From Desulfobacteraceae bacterium Eth-SRB2 (lineage in GTDB: Bacteria > Desulfobacterota > Desulfobacteria > Desulfobacterales > UBA11574): 64,000 nucleotides of DNA. Of the stretch, positions 1-8,854 are shown piece by piece. A model generated the notes under the pieces. The model did not search any database. It was given only the letters and a program-made list of their open reading frames with translations, and had not been told where the DNA came from. Location of the stretch: NCBI GenBank assembly GCA_004193595.1, contig RPGQ01000029.1:46914-110913 (forward strand), in the 5' to 3' direction. Both the position numbers and the translations under genes were made by a program. Position 1 is the first letter of the stretch. The number at the start of each line of letters is the position of its first letter.

Positions 1-641
1 TTTAAGGTACACCCTGCTATCACTAAGGTTTTCCTGCCATCATCGATAACGCTTTCAACTCATTCGCGGAAACCGTTTGTGGTTGGAAATAATACACTGT
101 TTCCCGGCTTTATAAAGTAAAGCTGCTGTGTATCGATGATACCGGTGAATGCATCGTCCCAATCATAGCTGCACGGTGGAAACGGGCATCTGGTAAACAT
201 GGTTTCAATGAACTTGTGGTTTTGAGTTAAGAATTGAGCACATTTCTCGAATGCCAATTGAATCGGTTTAACCTCAAGTTCGGCTTTAGAACCTATTGAT
301 TGCATCCAAACCCCTTTTGTAAAGGATCGTTGAGGATCAATGATCAGCAGTGCGGCATTATCCGTGGGAATTCTAAGTATATTAATCCTCATATTTTTCA
401 GAAAACTTTGGTAGGTATTCGCAATGTCAAGATTGCCTATATGTTTTAGAAGTGAAATCATATCATCCCATGTTTTGTGATTTGATTCTGACCGATGCTG
501 TTTTTTATTGAGTTTATGAACATCTGCTATTTTTTCTTTTGAAGTTATAGTTCTTTTTGAAGCGGTTGAGGATAAAAAATATTGTAAATTTAGAAGCACT
601 TTACCATAGGGGCCATGGGGGTCTTTAATCATTTGAGTCAT
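1..641 (-). pseudogene. Isochorismatase-like cysteine hydrolase with in-frame TGA
   Basis: Read on the minus strand from an ATG at 641, the protein has about 95 unremarkable residues and then an isochorismatase-like hydrolase core. Its first catalytic motif is visible as LLIIDPQRSFTKG (Asp in D-x-Q-x-x-F). The frame meets a TGA at 62-60, yet the same frame continues to the window edge as VIDDGRKTLVIAGCTL, the strand that precedes the nucleophilic Cys loop in this family. The conserved Cys itself would lie just outside the window. The break is therefore a single in-frame stop, possibly a former TGG. Nonsense mutation is the simplest reading; recoding cannot be excluded. The substrate is unknown and the family is broad (nicotinamidase, isochorismatase and others). 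Confidence 0.7.
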
Positions 642-1453
642 ATAAGCGATGAAGTCATCCTTGGAGACAGGTTTAAGTACGGTAAGGAGATCAAGAATTA
701 TGAGCTATTTGAACCCTATCGTTGCATAAACAACACATCAGATTATACGTCAAACGGCTTAAACAAAGTCTTTGCGTTGATTGGAGTAACCATTGTAAGA
801 TCTAACCGTGGGTGGCATCCAGTGGAAACACCTTTTTTTCTGTATTGTTTACCCTTCAGGAAATCCGATGATACCGTATTTCCTGTTTTATCAAGGCGTT
901 GCGGTAGACGACTACAGCTGCGGTCTTGATGCTTTTTCTCAGTGAAGCGGAAATCCCGTCATCGTGGGATCTGCGGCATCCCGAGCTTTTGCAGCGATAG
1001 GTATAATAGATATCGAACAATGGGATAATGGAGTAATGGCCTCGGTGAAATAGAAAAAATAATCAATGAAAAATGTAGTATATGGAAGATAATATATTCA
1101 GACCTCGGGAAGCATAGATTGAATAGAAACGCCGGAAGTCTTATTGTACAAGCATCTCAGCTATTACACAATGATTTGTTGGACAATCACAAGTGGAAAT
1201 GATTAATAAATAAATTGGACAATCATATAATCAACATGTTTATTTTTAATGAATTATTTTTAATAGTGTTAATTTATCTTGCAAATAATGTTTCTTCATA
1301 GTAGCCTCATAAAAAATATCACATCGAGGTATCAAGCATGCAAGAAAATCTATTCCCGGAAATGTCACAGAAAAAAAGTGATAACACCAAAGCAGGTCAA
1401 TCTGTCTTTGATTTTTAAAATAAAGTAAGAATCTGAAGTTTCCCATAAAAGTA
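642..1453. other. Intergenic stretch without a recognisable gene
   Basis: Only short open frames with no family signature and no convincing ribosome-binding site are present. The sequence is AT-rich near 1190-1440, just before the IS4-like transposase fragment. Nothing here can be assigned. Confidence 0.5.
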
Positions 1454-2112
1454 TCACGCCGCGATGCGCAGTAGCACGGCTACAAGAGAATTAACAACGG
1501 ATTTGCGTGGTACAGGGCAAAGTATACTAAAATTATCATCCAATGCCGCTTTGGCGATCAATCTTCGAACATCGGAAAAGGCAAAATGGTTCCGACCTTT
1601 AACAACGTGTCGTCGACTCGGAATTTTCTCGAGTAGACTTGCGTAAATCCAAGCAAGTGAAGTTGCCATCATACAAAAGTGCAGATGGTTCATAACGGCG
1701 TTAGGGTGTCTGGTCTGTGTGGCCGCGCTGCCAATATCTCTTTTGAGTTCTTTGAAAGCCGCTTCAATCTTCCATCTGGCTCCGTAGTATTCGACAATTT
1801 CTTGAACAGAAAGGGTCAGGTCAGTAGAAAAAAGTGCAACCCACCGGGTCTTGCGATAGACCCACACGACTTTGACCGCACACTTGAGCGTTTTGAGCAT
1901 CACGACACGGTCATAGGCTACAACGGTCCTGGTGCGGCCATAAAGATTGACGCTGTATTCATTTGCCAGGTGCTTGTATTTCACGGCCAGTGATGATGCG
2001 TTCCCAAGTTTTTTACCATATTTTCTGGGACGCCCGGGACCGCTTTTGGTACGAGAACCAGGCAGATCGAAAACGTTATTGTTTGATCTCAGTCGGGATA
2101 TCATATGCGCAC
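1454..2112 (-). pseudogene. IS4-like DDE transposase, C-terminal fragment
   Basis: The minus-strand frame carries the C-terminal half of an IS4-type transposase. The glutamate motif is clear in YGARWKIEAAFKELK, followed by the usual helical tail. Upstream it still reads GPGRPRKYGKKLG, typical of the central region of these enzymes. Transposase-like sequence stops near 2110, where the opposite strand becomes dnaA, so the N-terminal half and one end of the element are missing. This is a truncated, inactive copy created by an insertion followed by deletion or recombination at the junction. Confidence 0.75.
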
Positions 2113-2781
2113 CAGGTCGAGCTTGCATTAACCCTTGATACGCTGTTTGAAGCTGATAAGAAAATAATCTTTTCCAGTTGTTATCTTCCGGCAGACATCC
2201 CGGAACTCGATGATAAATTGAGATCACGTCTCTCATGCGGTCTCATTTCAAACATTGATCCGCCGGATTTCAAGACAAGGGTCAGAATACTGAAAAAAAA
2301 GTCAAAGCTTAACGGATGTAAAATTCCAGAAACCATTATCCACTACTTAGCCAGTGAACTTACAGAGGATGTGAGACAGCTTGAAAGCGGCCTTATCGGA
2401 GTTACTGCCAAATCACTTCTTTTGGGGGAACCCATTGACTTTAAGCTTGCAGAAAGTGTCACCAAGAATATCATACGCCGACGGAAAAATATTACAATAG
2501 ATGTTATTAAAAAGATGATTTGTAAAGATTACGAAATTTCCATTACTGATATTGTTTCAAGTTCCCGCAAAAAATCTATTGTTCGACCCAGGCAGATTGC
2601 GATTTACCTGTCGCGAAGATATACGGATACTTCCCTCCAGGCAATTGGGAGAAGCTTCAACAGATATCATGCCACAGCTCTTCATTCCATCGGTGCCATT
2701 GAACGGGAATTAAAAGGAAATGGCCCTTTGCAGAAACAGGTGGATTTTTTTTGCAAAAAACTCGAGTCAGGAAAATTTTGA
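2110..2781 (+). pseudogene. dnaA: dnaA 3' remnant (AAA+ C-terminus and domain IV)
   Basis: From about 2110 the plus strand encodes the last part of a DnaA protein. QVELALTLDTLFEADKK matches the sensor-1 approach of domain III. It is followed by the lid region (LRSRLSCGLI, LASELTEDVRQLESGL). Domain IV carries a DnaA signature-like stretch (IGRSFNRYHATALHSIGAIE) at the DNA-binding helix. Domains I-II, Walker A and Walker B are missing because a transposase fragment abuts the 5' side. The open frame continues upstream to 1963 only through transposase DNA. The remnant cannot initiate replication. A functional dnaA presumably exists elsewhere, or this was a paralogue. No cluster of DnaA boxes was seen nearby. 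Confidence 0.8.
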
Positions 2782-2948
2782 TTTCTACTGCCTTTCACCC
2801 GTTTCATGTTCAGCGTTTTGTTGAGTCGAATAACTTCTTCACATTTATTACAAACTTTTGCTCTTGGGGTTTGGCCAATAGTAAGCTCTGATTGTTTTCA
2901 GAGGAAATGCTTAACGGTTAGCGCAAACTCTTTAAAATATTTGCCAGA

Positions 2949-4403
2949 TTATGCTGCTTTTTTTACTTCTGAATCGACAATATTGATATTTGAATACGAT
3001 TTCAAAGATAATGGTTTGCCAGTTCTTATGTAATGCTTCAAACTTTCCTTCCAGGTATTTGGGAAAGGAAAAACCGCGCAACACAGATTACATAAATTGA
3101 AGCAAAACGCATATGCTTCGGCCCCTTCAGCAGATACACTACCGCCTGATATCTTACGCTTAAGGACCCCTATTCGAATTAAATACTCGGCATAATTATT
3201 GTGAAAGGGAACCCCGGGATGCTCTACAAATGTTAATATCCTCGGTTGCTGTCTTTTAACCTTTTTGATGATATCTTGTAAAACATTGTCCGGATTTGGC
3301 CATTCCAATAAATTAGCCAATCGTTTCTTTAACCTCTTCAGGCGCCTTTGAAATACAACTTCGCCTAATTCATCACAATTTTTCTGAAGACGTTCACCAT
3401 CTCGAATTATACGCCTAAACTTAACATAAAACTTCACAATATCTGTAAGATGGGGAAAGGCATCACGAAACTTGCGTATTTTCCGCAATAAATGCGATAA
3501 ACAACTCTGTTGTTCGCATAGTAGATATAAATACGCACTCCACCCGTTTACCACCAACACTCCAAAGAATATTTCCCCAAGTACCCGGCGGACAACATCT
3601 GAACCCCTGGTTTTATCTACAGTAAAATAAGCAGTATCCGGGGTGCCAAATACCCAAAGCCACCAGCTTCGGCCTCTAACACGCCAGCCAGTCTCATCGG
3701 CACTGAGTACAGAGCCATTGTTTATGTCATTAAGAATTTCGCCATGCACAGCCCTCAGTATCCCAGCGACTCTGATAACATGGCGGGAAAGACCGGATGT
3801 CGATATTTTTAACTGAAAAAGCGTTGCCAGATATTCTCTGATCTTGGTATGCGGCAAACACAAGGCTATCCAAAGATAACACAATAATACCGTTGCGTTT
3901 AAACCAATATCCGCCTTAAGGCAGTATAAATCAGACTTGGCTGTAATTACTTCTTGGCACTCATCACAATACTTTTTTTTTTTCTTGTTTTACCAAGCGT
4001 CTTCTTCAGGCAGATCAGGTATATCTTCAATAATTCGCTCATTGTAGCTTTCAAGAGGGGCTTTGTCGCTCAAGTCTTTTCCACATAAATCACATTTTTC
4101 AACCGTAGCCGTCTCTGTTCCGTTTGGCTCTTTATTTTTGGGACAATTGCCCGCTCCCTTGCGGGGCTTTCGCCTTTTGCGTTTCTTTGCTTTTTTATCT
4201 TTTCCCTTTGGAGCAGCCTTTCTCCCATTCTGCCTGCTTGATGAAGGCTTATTGACTTGTTTATTGGTGGCCTGAATCTTTTCCGCAAAACTTTGCTTGA
4301 GTTTAGCATTATTTTCTTCCTTAAGTTTATTGGCTTGTGCTTCTAATTCCGCGTATCTTATTTTTAAACTTTCAAGCGCCTTTAAGCCTTGGCTTTTGGC
4401 CAT
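2949..4403 (-). pseudogene. IS66-family transposase split by an in-frame TAA
   Basis: Two minus-strand frames are one IS66 transposase. The N-terminal part (4403-3990) has a coiled coil, a Lys-rich linker and a zinc-finger start (CDLCGKDLSDKAPLESY), ending in DIPDLPEE. A TAA at 3992-3990 interrupts it. The same frame then continues through an 11-nt A-run (second zinc knuckle YCDECQEV) into the DDE domain (3884-2949), which has SADETGWRVRG and the Glu motif NNYAEYLIR. The second catalytic Asp appears replaced by Asn (VLVVNGWSAY instead of the usual D-G/F-Y). The accessory IS66 genes tnpA and tnpB are absent. Doubly inactivated and probably old. Confidence 0.8.
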
Positions 4404-4544
4404 TTTATCATAAAGTTTGATATGTCGCTAATAATATGCTTTTTGCTCATGGGCACCTTAATTTGTAAATTTTTACATTTTAAGGTACCATATCTTTAAG
4501 AATGTGCTTTTTTTTTTTTTCAAGGGTACATATTTTTTCTGAAA

Positions 4545-5102
4545 TCAGTTTGAACTTACGGCCAATAAAAGAAAACAAGCCGATGAAATACCCGCTGAAC
4601 CAAATATCATGCACATGACCATAATTTGATACCTGACAGCTATAAGTGGGGAAATTCCTGATAAAATTTGTCCCGTCATCATGCCCGGGAGAGAAACAAG
4701 TCCTACTGCAAATAGTGAATTGGTAATAGGTATGAGAGAAGCCCTGAACGCAATACTGCGTGCCTCTTCATAATGAACATTTCTTGCAAGTTCTGCCTCT
4801 AATCTTTCTGCTGCAAGGCTTACGCTATTCATAGCATTTGCAAAAATCATCCCTGCAAGTGGAATCATATAACGAGGCCAATACCATGGATGAAGATCCA
4901 GGACCCCTTGAGTGATTAGTAATAAAGCTATACCCCCTCCTACGGTTATGGATAACAGGGCTCTTTTATAAAACACTTTCCGTTTGGCCTTAATGCTATG
5001 AAGGGAGATCCAGCTTGAGGCGGAAACCATAACAGCCAGGATCAGGATGACAATCCAAGGGCTATTAGATTCAAATATGTAATTTCGAAAAGTTGTAGAT
5101 TT
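4545..5102 (-). pseudogene. FetB/UPF0014-type iron export permease, N-terminally truncated
   Basis: The frame encodes the C-terminal two thirds of an UPF0014 (FetB/YbbM) ABC permease. The family core is visible as RYMIPLAGMIFANAMNSVSL, then LPGMMTGQILSG and the final membrane helices. The usual length is about 260 residues, whereas an ATG gives only 161 here. Family-like sequence (IFESNSPWIVILILAVM) continues 24 codons upstream of that ATG before a stop at about 5103, so the first helices are lost. The partner ATPase FetA is not in the window. E. coli FetAB exports iron under oxidative stress; this copy is unlikely to work. Confidence 0.65.
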
Positions 5103-5141
5103 TCAAAAACGTTAAATGACTTGGAGAGTTAGGAGGAAATT

Positions 5142-5330
5142 ATGAATAAAAAGGTCGGCCCCCGTAAAGACAAACCTGATCCTGAACGTATGGCGATTCT
5201 GCGCACTCTACCCTTTGAAATCAAACAAAAGATCACTGGAGAGGAGGCTCAAGCATTTCTTTATAAAGAAGAATTGCCTGATTCTCTGATGGAAAAATTG
5301 AAAGATTACATGGTTATTGAAGATAAATAA
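5142..5330 (+). CDS. Small conserved-looking protein of unknown function (62 aa)
   Basis: A 62-residue, charged, soluble protein begins with an ATG 6-8 nt after a strong GGAGG ribosome-binding site. It shows no Cys, membrane helix or known motif. The sequence is Lys/Glu-rich and predicted helical (PFEIKQKITGEEAQAFLYKE). The good start signal and the position in front of the SpmAB-like gene on the same strand suggest it is a real gene, possibly cotranscribed. Function not recognised. Confidence 0.5.
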   Translation: MNKKVGPRKDKPDPERMAILRTLPFEIKQKITGEEAQAFLYKEELPDSLMEKLKDYMVIEDK

Positions 5331-5418
5331 TTCATTAAAAACTCACGACCCAATTGCATGCCTTTTGCCAATAATAAGTTTGGAATAAAGGAGAAGTAAA
5401 AAAATAAAAAGGATAATA

Positions 5419-5467
5419 GGATCGGCCTGTAACGGTTGGGTCAAAAGCGGCGTGATCCGGGCAACCG
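5419..5467 (+). promoter_or_regulatory. Possible pseudoknotted 5' leader of the SpmAB-like gene
   Basis: Two complementary pairs interleave just before the gene: GGATC (5419-5423) with GATCC (5454-5458), and CGGTTG (5433-5438) with CAACCG (5462-5467). Their order forms an H-type pseudoknot that ends about 13 nt before the start codon, so it could occlude the ribosome-binding region. No known riboswitch consensus was recognised, and chance pairing is possible. Confidence 0.3.
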
Positions 5468-5479
5468 CCCTATGAAATA

Positions 5480-6772
5480 GTGTCCATGAATATTATATTC
5501 GCAATTATTGTTCTGAGTGCTTTCTTATTTGCCGGCTGGCATCAAATTTTCTTTATTCCTGTGAAAGGTGGCCCTTCACCCATGGAGGTACTCTCCAAGG
5601 CCATGATCGAATCGGCCACCGGAGCCGTGGAACTGGCCATCGGTCTGGTGGGCGTGATGGCACTTTTCCTGGGGCTGATGAAAGTGGCCGAAGCCGGCGG
5701 GTTGCTCACCATTTTAGCGCGCCTGATTCGTCCCTTGATGGTAAAGCTGTTTCCTGATGTGCCGGCTGATCATCCGGCCATGGGCGCCATGATCCTGAAT
5801 CTTGCGGCCAACATGCTGGGGCTGGGCAATGCCGCCACCCCCTTCGGTATCCGGGCCATGCAGGAGCTTGACAAGCTTAACCCCCAACAGGGTACGGCCA
5901 CCAACGCAATGGCCCTGTTTCTGGCCATCAACACCTCCAGTGTGACCCTCCTGCCCACCGGTGTCATCGCCCTGCGGGCAGCGGCGGGTTCGTCAGATCC
6001 GGCCGCAATTTTGCCCACGACCTTGTTTGCCACAATCGGATCGACCACTGTTGCCGTAATTGCGGCCAAACTGTATCAACGATTGTCGCCGCTCACGGTT
6101 GATGACAGCGCTGTTTTACAGCAGGCGCCTTCAAATAATGGGGAGAAAACGCCTCTAAAAGACGATGAACAAGGATATCCTTTATGGGTCAGCCTTGGAG
6201 CCCTGACAGCCCTGGTTGCATTTATACCCGTTGCCGTGTTTTACGGAAGGTCCGTTTCACCGTGGATCATACCTTCCCTTATGGTCGGATTTTTGGGTTT
6301 CGGCCTGGTGCGCCGCGTGCGCGTCTATGAAGTGTTTGTTGAAGGTGACAAGGACGGGTTCCGGGTAGCCATTCGAATCATCCCATACCTGGTGGCCATA
6401 CTGGTGGCTGTGGATATGCTGCGGGCAAGCGGTGTTATGCATGCCGTGGTTGGTGCGATAGGCGGCATTACCGGGCGTTTCGGTCTGCCGGCAGAGGCCC
6501 TTCCCATGGCGTTAATGAGACCGCTTTCCGGATTCGGGGCATACGGCATCTTAGCTTCCATCATCAACGATCCGGCCATCGGACCCGATAGTTATACCGG
6601 GTATCTGGTTTCAACGCTGCAGGGGTCCACCGAAACGACCTTTTATGTGTTGGCTGTTTATTTCGGTGCCGTACAGGTCCGTCGTATCCGCCATTCACTT
6701 GCAACAGCATTAACCGCCGATGCGTCCGGTCTGATTTTTGCGGTCCTGGCCTGTTCGTTTTTTCTCGGATAG
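5480..6772 (+). CDS. Fused SpmA-SpmB-type membrane protein (nucleoside recognition/Gate family)
   Basis: A 430-residue polytopic membrane protein. Residues about 1-200 resemble SpmA (ESATGAVELAIGLVGVMALF, then LNLAANMLGLGNAATPFGIR, the signature of the family). A short cytoplasmic linker follows, and residues about 230-430 resemble SpmB (RPLSGFGAYG, STETTFYVLAVYFGAV). In Bacillus spmA and spmB are separate genes affecting spore core dehydration; fused homologues occur in non-sporulating Gram-negatives, where their role is not known. The start may be the GTG at 5480 or the ATG two codons later; no strong ribosome-binding site is visible. Composition is more GC-rich than the flanking debris. 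Confidence 0.8.
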   Translation: MSMNIIFAIIVLSAFLFAGWHQIFFIPVKGGPSPMEVLSKAMIESATGAVELAIGLVGVMALFLGLMKVAEAGGLLTILARLIRPLMVKLFPDVPADHPAMGAMILNLAANMLGLGNAATPFGIRAMQELDKLNPQQGTATNAMALFLAINTSSVTLLPTGVIALRAAAGSSDPAAILPTTLFATIGSTTVAVIAAKLYQRLSPLTVDDSAVLQQAPSNNGEKTPLKDDEQGYPLWVSLGALTALVAFIPVAVFYGRSVSPWIIPSLMVGFLGFGLVRRVRVYEVFVEGDKDGFRVAIRIIPYLVAILVAVDMLRASGVMHAVVGAIGGITGRFGLPAEALPMALMRPLSGFGAYGILASIINDPAIGPDSYTGYLVSTLQGSTETTFYVLAVYFGAVQVRRIRHSLATALTADASGLIFAVLACSFFLG

Positions 6773-6805
6773 AAACGACTCTGCTTTATTGATGCAGATT
6801 TTAGG

Positions 6806-7558
6806 TTATACATTACTTTCCGCCAATAGTCGTTGAATATTCAATCCACAAATAATTTCCTTTTGTTCCCGAGGGATCTGAAGATGCATAATTTTTTGCA
6901 GCTCTCGCTTTGGATCTCCAAAGGGAAAGTCAGAACCGAAAATTATTCTGTCAATACCATACGCATGGATATAATCCGTTATTTCACTAACAGAAGCCAG
7001 CGCCGTATCCGCATATACATTGGGCCGTGCCCACAACCCGTGCCTTTTTATGGCGCCGTACCCCCCGTTCAACATGCCCATGTGAGGAATAATTACCGTA
7101 ACATCTTTGGCGATCTGTTCTATAAACCGAACGGTGTTGTCCAATTCTTCCTCCAACACCACCGGCATATTCCTGCTTCTGATCTCATCAACGGCCTCTC
7201 GGCATCGCGGACTGTCATAATGATAAACCGGCTCATCTGAATGCCGGTGCCATTTTATCCCTTTGTGATGTGATGTGAGCTGGTCAACAGCGAAATCGTT
7301 CCAGATGAAAAAATAAGGAACAACCGTTAAATCGGTTGTCCCGATATCAAGGAGGTATTCATTGGCGGCTTTCCGCCGGTTTTTCCATTGGGCGGAGTCG
7401 GCAAAATTTATATCATACCGGTCATATATTTCCATAACCGGCGGAAACATCACGGCCTGCTTGATTCCGCTGCCGCTGATAACTGAAAAATAGTCATCAT
7501 AGGATTGCGGCGGAAACTTGTCCTGAATTCCGCAATGGACATGGGCGTCAATGATCAT
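6806..7558 (-). CDS. Amidohydrolase-2 family metal-dependent hydrolase
   Basis: A 250-residue TIM-barrel amidohydrolase. The N-terminal metal motif is MIIDAHVHCG (H-x-H), a later His sits in VIIPHMGML, and the C-terminal Asp lies in IIFGSDFPFGDPKRE, which together give the usual metal and catalytic set of the amidohydrolase_2 family. Members act as decarboxylases or hydrolases on small carboxylic or cyclic substrates; the substrate here is unknown. The gene runs convergently toward the SpmAB-like gene with about 35 bp between stops. It appears intact. Confidence 0.8.
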   Translation of the reverse strand: MIIDAHVHCGIQDKFPPQSYDDYFSVISGSGIKQAVMFPPVMEIYDRYDINFADSAQWKNRRKAANEYLLDIGTTDLTVVPYFFIWNDFAVDQLTSHHKGIKWHRHSDEPVYHYDSPRCREAVDEIRSRNMPVVLEEELDNTVRFIEQIAKDVTVIIPHMGMLNGGYGAIKRHGLWARPNVYADTALASVSEITDYIHAYGIDRIIFGSDFPFGDPKRELQKIMHLQIPREQKEIICGLNIQRLLAESNV

Positions 7559-7704
7559 GGGTTTGAACCTCTCAAGCTTTTTACAAAGGATTTATTTTAA
7601 TCCCGCTTATTAAAATGACAACATGATCCTGGCTATGGGTTGTCAGCACAATGTTGGCTTCACTTTTTCCGGCCAGGTCGGGGTATGTGCTCCTTAAATT
7701 GCCA

Positions 7705-8191
7705 AAATCACCGACCTCCTGCATAGCAGGAGGTATGATGAAACCCCCTCGAAGGGGGCATTGTGTTAGGAAAGCCCCTAAAGGGGCTATTAAAAATTTG
7801 ATATTCTAATGTTTTTTATTTTGATCTCTTATATATTTCATTATGGTTTCCTCATCGAGACCCACTGTACTGGCACAATAACCCTTTGCCCAAAAACTTA
7901 ATCCTGTCATTTTCTTGGAACCAAGTAGCTCTCGATGTATCCTTATGGCACTTTTGCCCTTGATAAACCCAACTGTATTCGACACACTGAACTTCGAAGG
8001 TATGCTCAAGCAAATATGAACGTGATCTTTCATAGCGTGCCCTTCGTGTAGGTCCAAGCCCCTTTGGCGGCACAAATCTCTTATAATATCCCCTATTTTT
8101 CTTCTCAACTTCCCATATATGGTTTGATGCCTGTACTTCGTTACAAATACAATATGATATTTACATTATGTGTAGCAGAATTTTATGTTGA
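7705..8191 (-). mobile_element. IS200-type element, copy 1
   Basis: This 487-bp element has the same boundaries as the copy at 11567-12053, which lies in the opposite orientation. Sequence shared by the two copies ends at TTTCAC|TCAAC on the transposase 5' side, consistent with insertion 3' of a TTCAC pentamer. It ends at GGTGATTT on the other side. Three small hairpins lie in the right end (CCTCCTGCTATGCAGGAGG, the CCCCTTCGAGGGGG type, and CCCCTTTAGGGG). Only a TnpA gene is present and there is no TnpB. Confidence 0.85.
7806..8108 (-). CDS. tnpA: IS200/IS605 TnpA (Y1 transposase), 5' end eroded
   Basis: The protein has the HUH motif HVHICLSIP and the nucleophile helix EETIMKYIRDQ with the catalytic Tyr. 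It would cut and rejoin single-stranded DNA at the element ends. Family-like sequence continues 19 codons upstream of the TTG at 8108 (YHIVFVTKYRH), up to a TAA at 8166-8168, with no ATG. The conserved first strand is therefore encoded but lacks an obvious start. Either a non-canonical start is used or the copy is inactive. The same arrangement is seen in the second copy. Confidence 0.75.
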   Translation of the reverse strand: MRRKIGDIIRDLCRQRGLDLHEGHAMKDHVHICLSIPSKFSVSNTVGFIKGKSAIRIHRELLGSKKMTGLSFWAKGYCASTVGLDEETIMKYIRDQNKKH

Positions 8192-8307
8192 GTGAAACAG
8201 AAACTTCGTTGCTATTCCGCGATTGATACTTTGATTTGCTGCACATAACATTCAATAATTAGCCTCTATGGTGGCAATGATTGTCACCTGTAATAAAAGG
8301 AGGCTTA

Positions 8308-8558
8308 TTATGAACTCGATCCTTGTTTCAAAGTTAAAATGTTTTAAAAGGGTTAGCTCACTTATTGCAAGTGCTGCCAAGCATTTGGAAAGCTTGGGCT
8401 ACAGACAAGGAACTATTGGAAACCATGCTTATCCGGTTGATTTTACAAAGAGGGACAAAACCTGGCGGGAGAACCATGTGACCAGCGGTCAGGTGATGCA
8501 TAGAATGCAGCCGGTTTTAGATGGGACGCCCGTTTTAGGGGGTTTATTAAAATATTAA
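8308..8558 (+). CDS. Unrecognised short gene, possibly a recombinase N-terminal relic
   Basis: An ATG at 8308 follows AAAGGAGGCTTATT, a strong ribosome-binding site. The first 40 residues (ending HLESLGYRQGTIGNH) resemble the start of a core-binding domain of a tyrosine recombinase. After that the frame becomes unlike any protein, suggesting a frameshift or junction. No catalytic residues are present. Treat as a decayed gene. Confidence 0.3.
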
Positions 8559-8854
8559 TCGATGATGCGGTTCGGAAAGGATATTTGTGGGGAATAAAAT
8601 TTGGGTGTCGCATACTGAGGTAATATTGGGCCGGTCTCGGTGAAGTGTGTGCTGATTAACGTTTTTCGTACTCATGGATGTTTCATCAGGCTCTCCAATA
8701 GAAGTTCTGTTGTATTAAATGGTGATGAATGCTGGCTCCATAATTTATTGAGAGGTTACGTTTCCCCAATGAACGATTTGACATTAAACAATATTTGAAA
8801 TTATGGTTTTAACAAAAATGACGGGATCAAAACGGCGAAGACCGGAATCAGCAA

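Noticed and set aside
1246..1446. 66-codon minus-strand open frame
   Set aside because: AT-rich chance frame without start signal or family.
2110..2781. Replication origin next to dnaA
   Set aside because: The dnaA is only a 3' remnant and no cluster of DnaA boxes or usual origin neighbours (dnaN, recF, gyrB) is present.
3960..3992. Programmed frameshift at the A-run of the IS66 transposase
   Set aside because: The two parts are in the same frame; the break is an in-frame TAA upstream of the A-run, so slippage would not bypass it.
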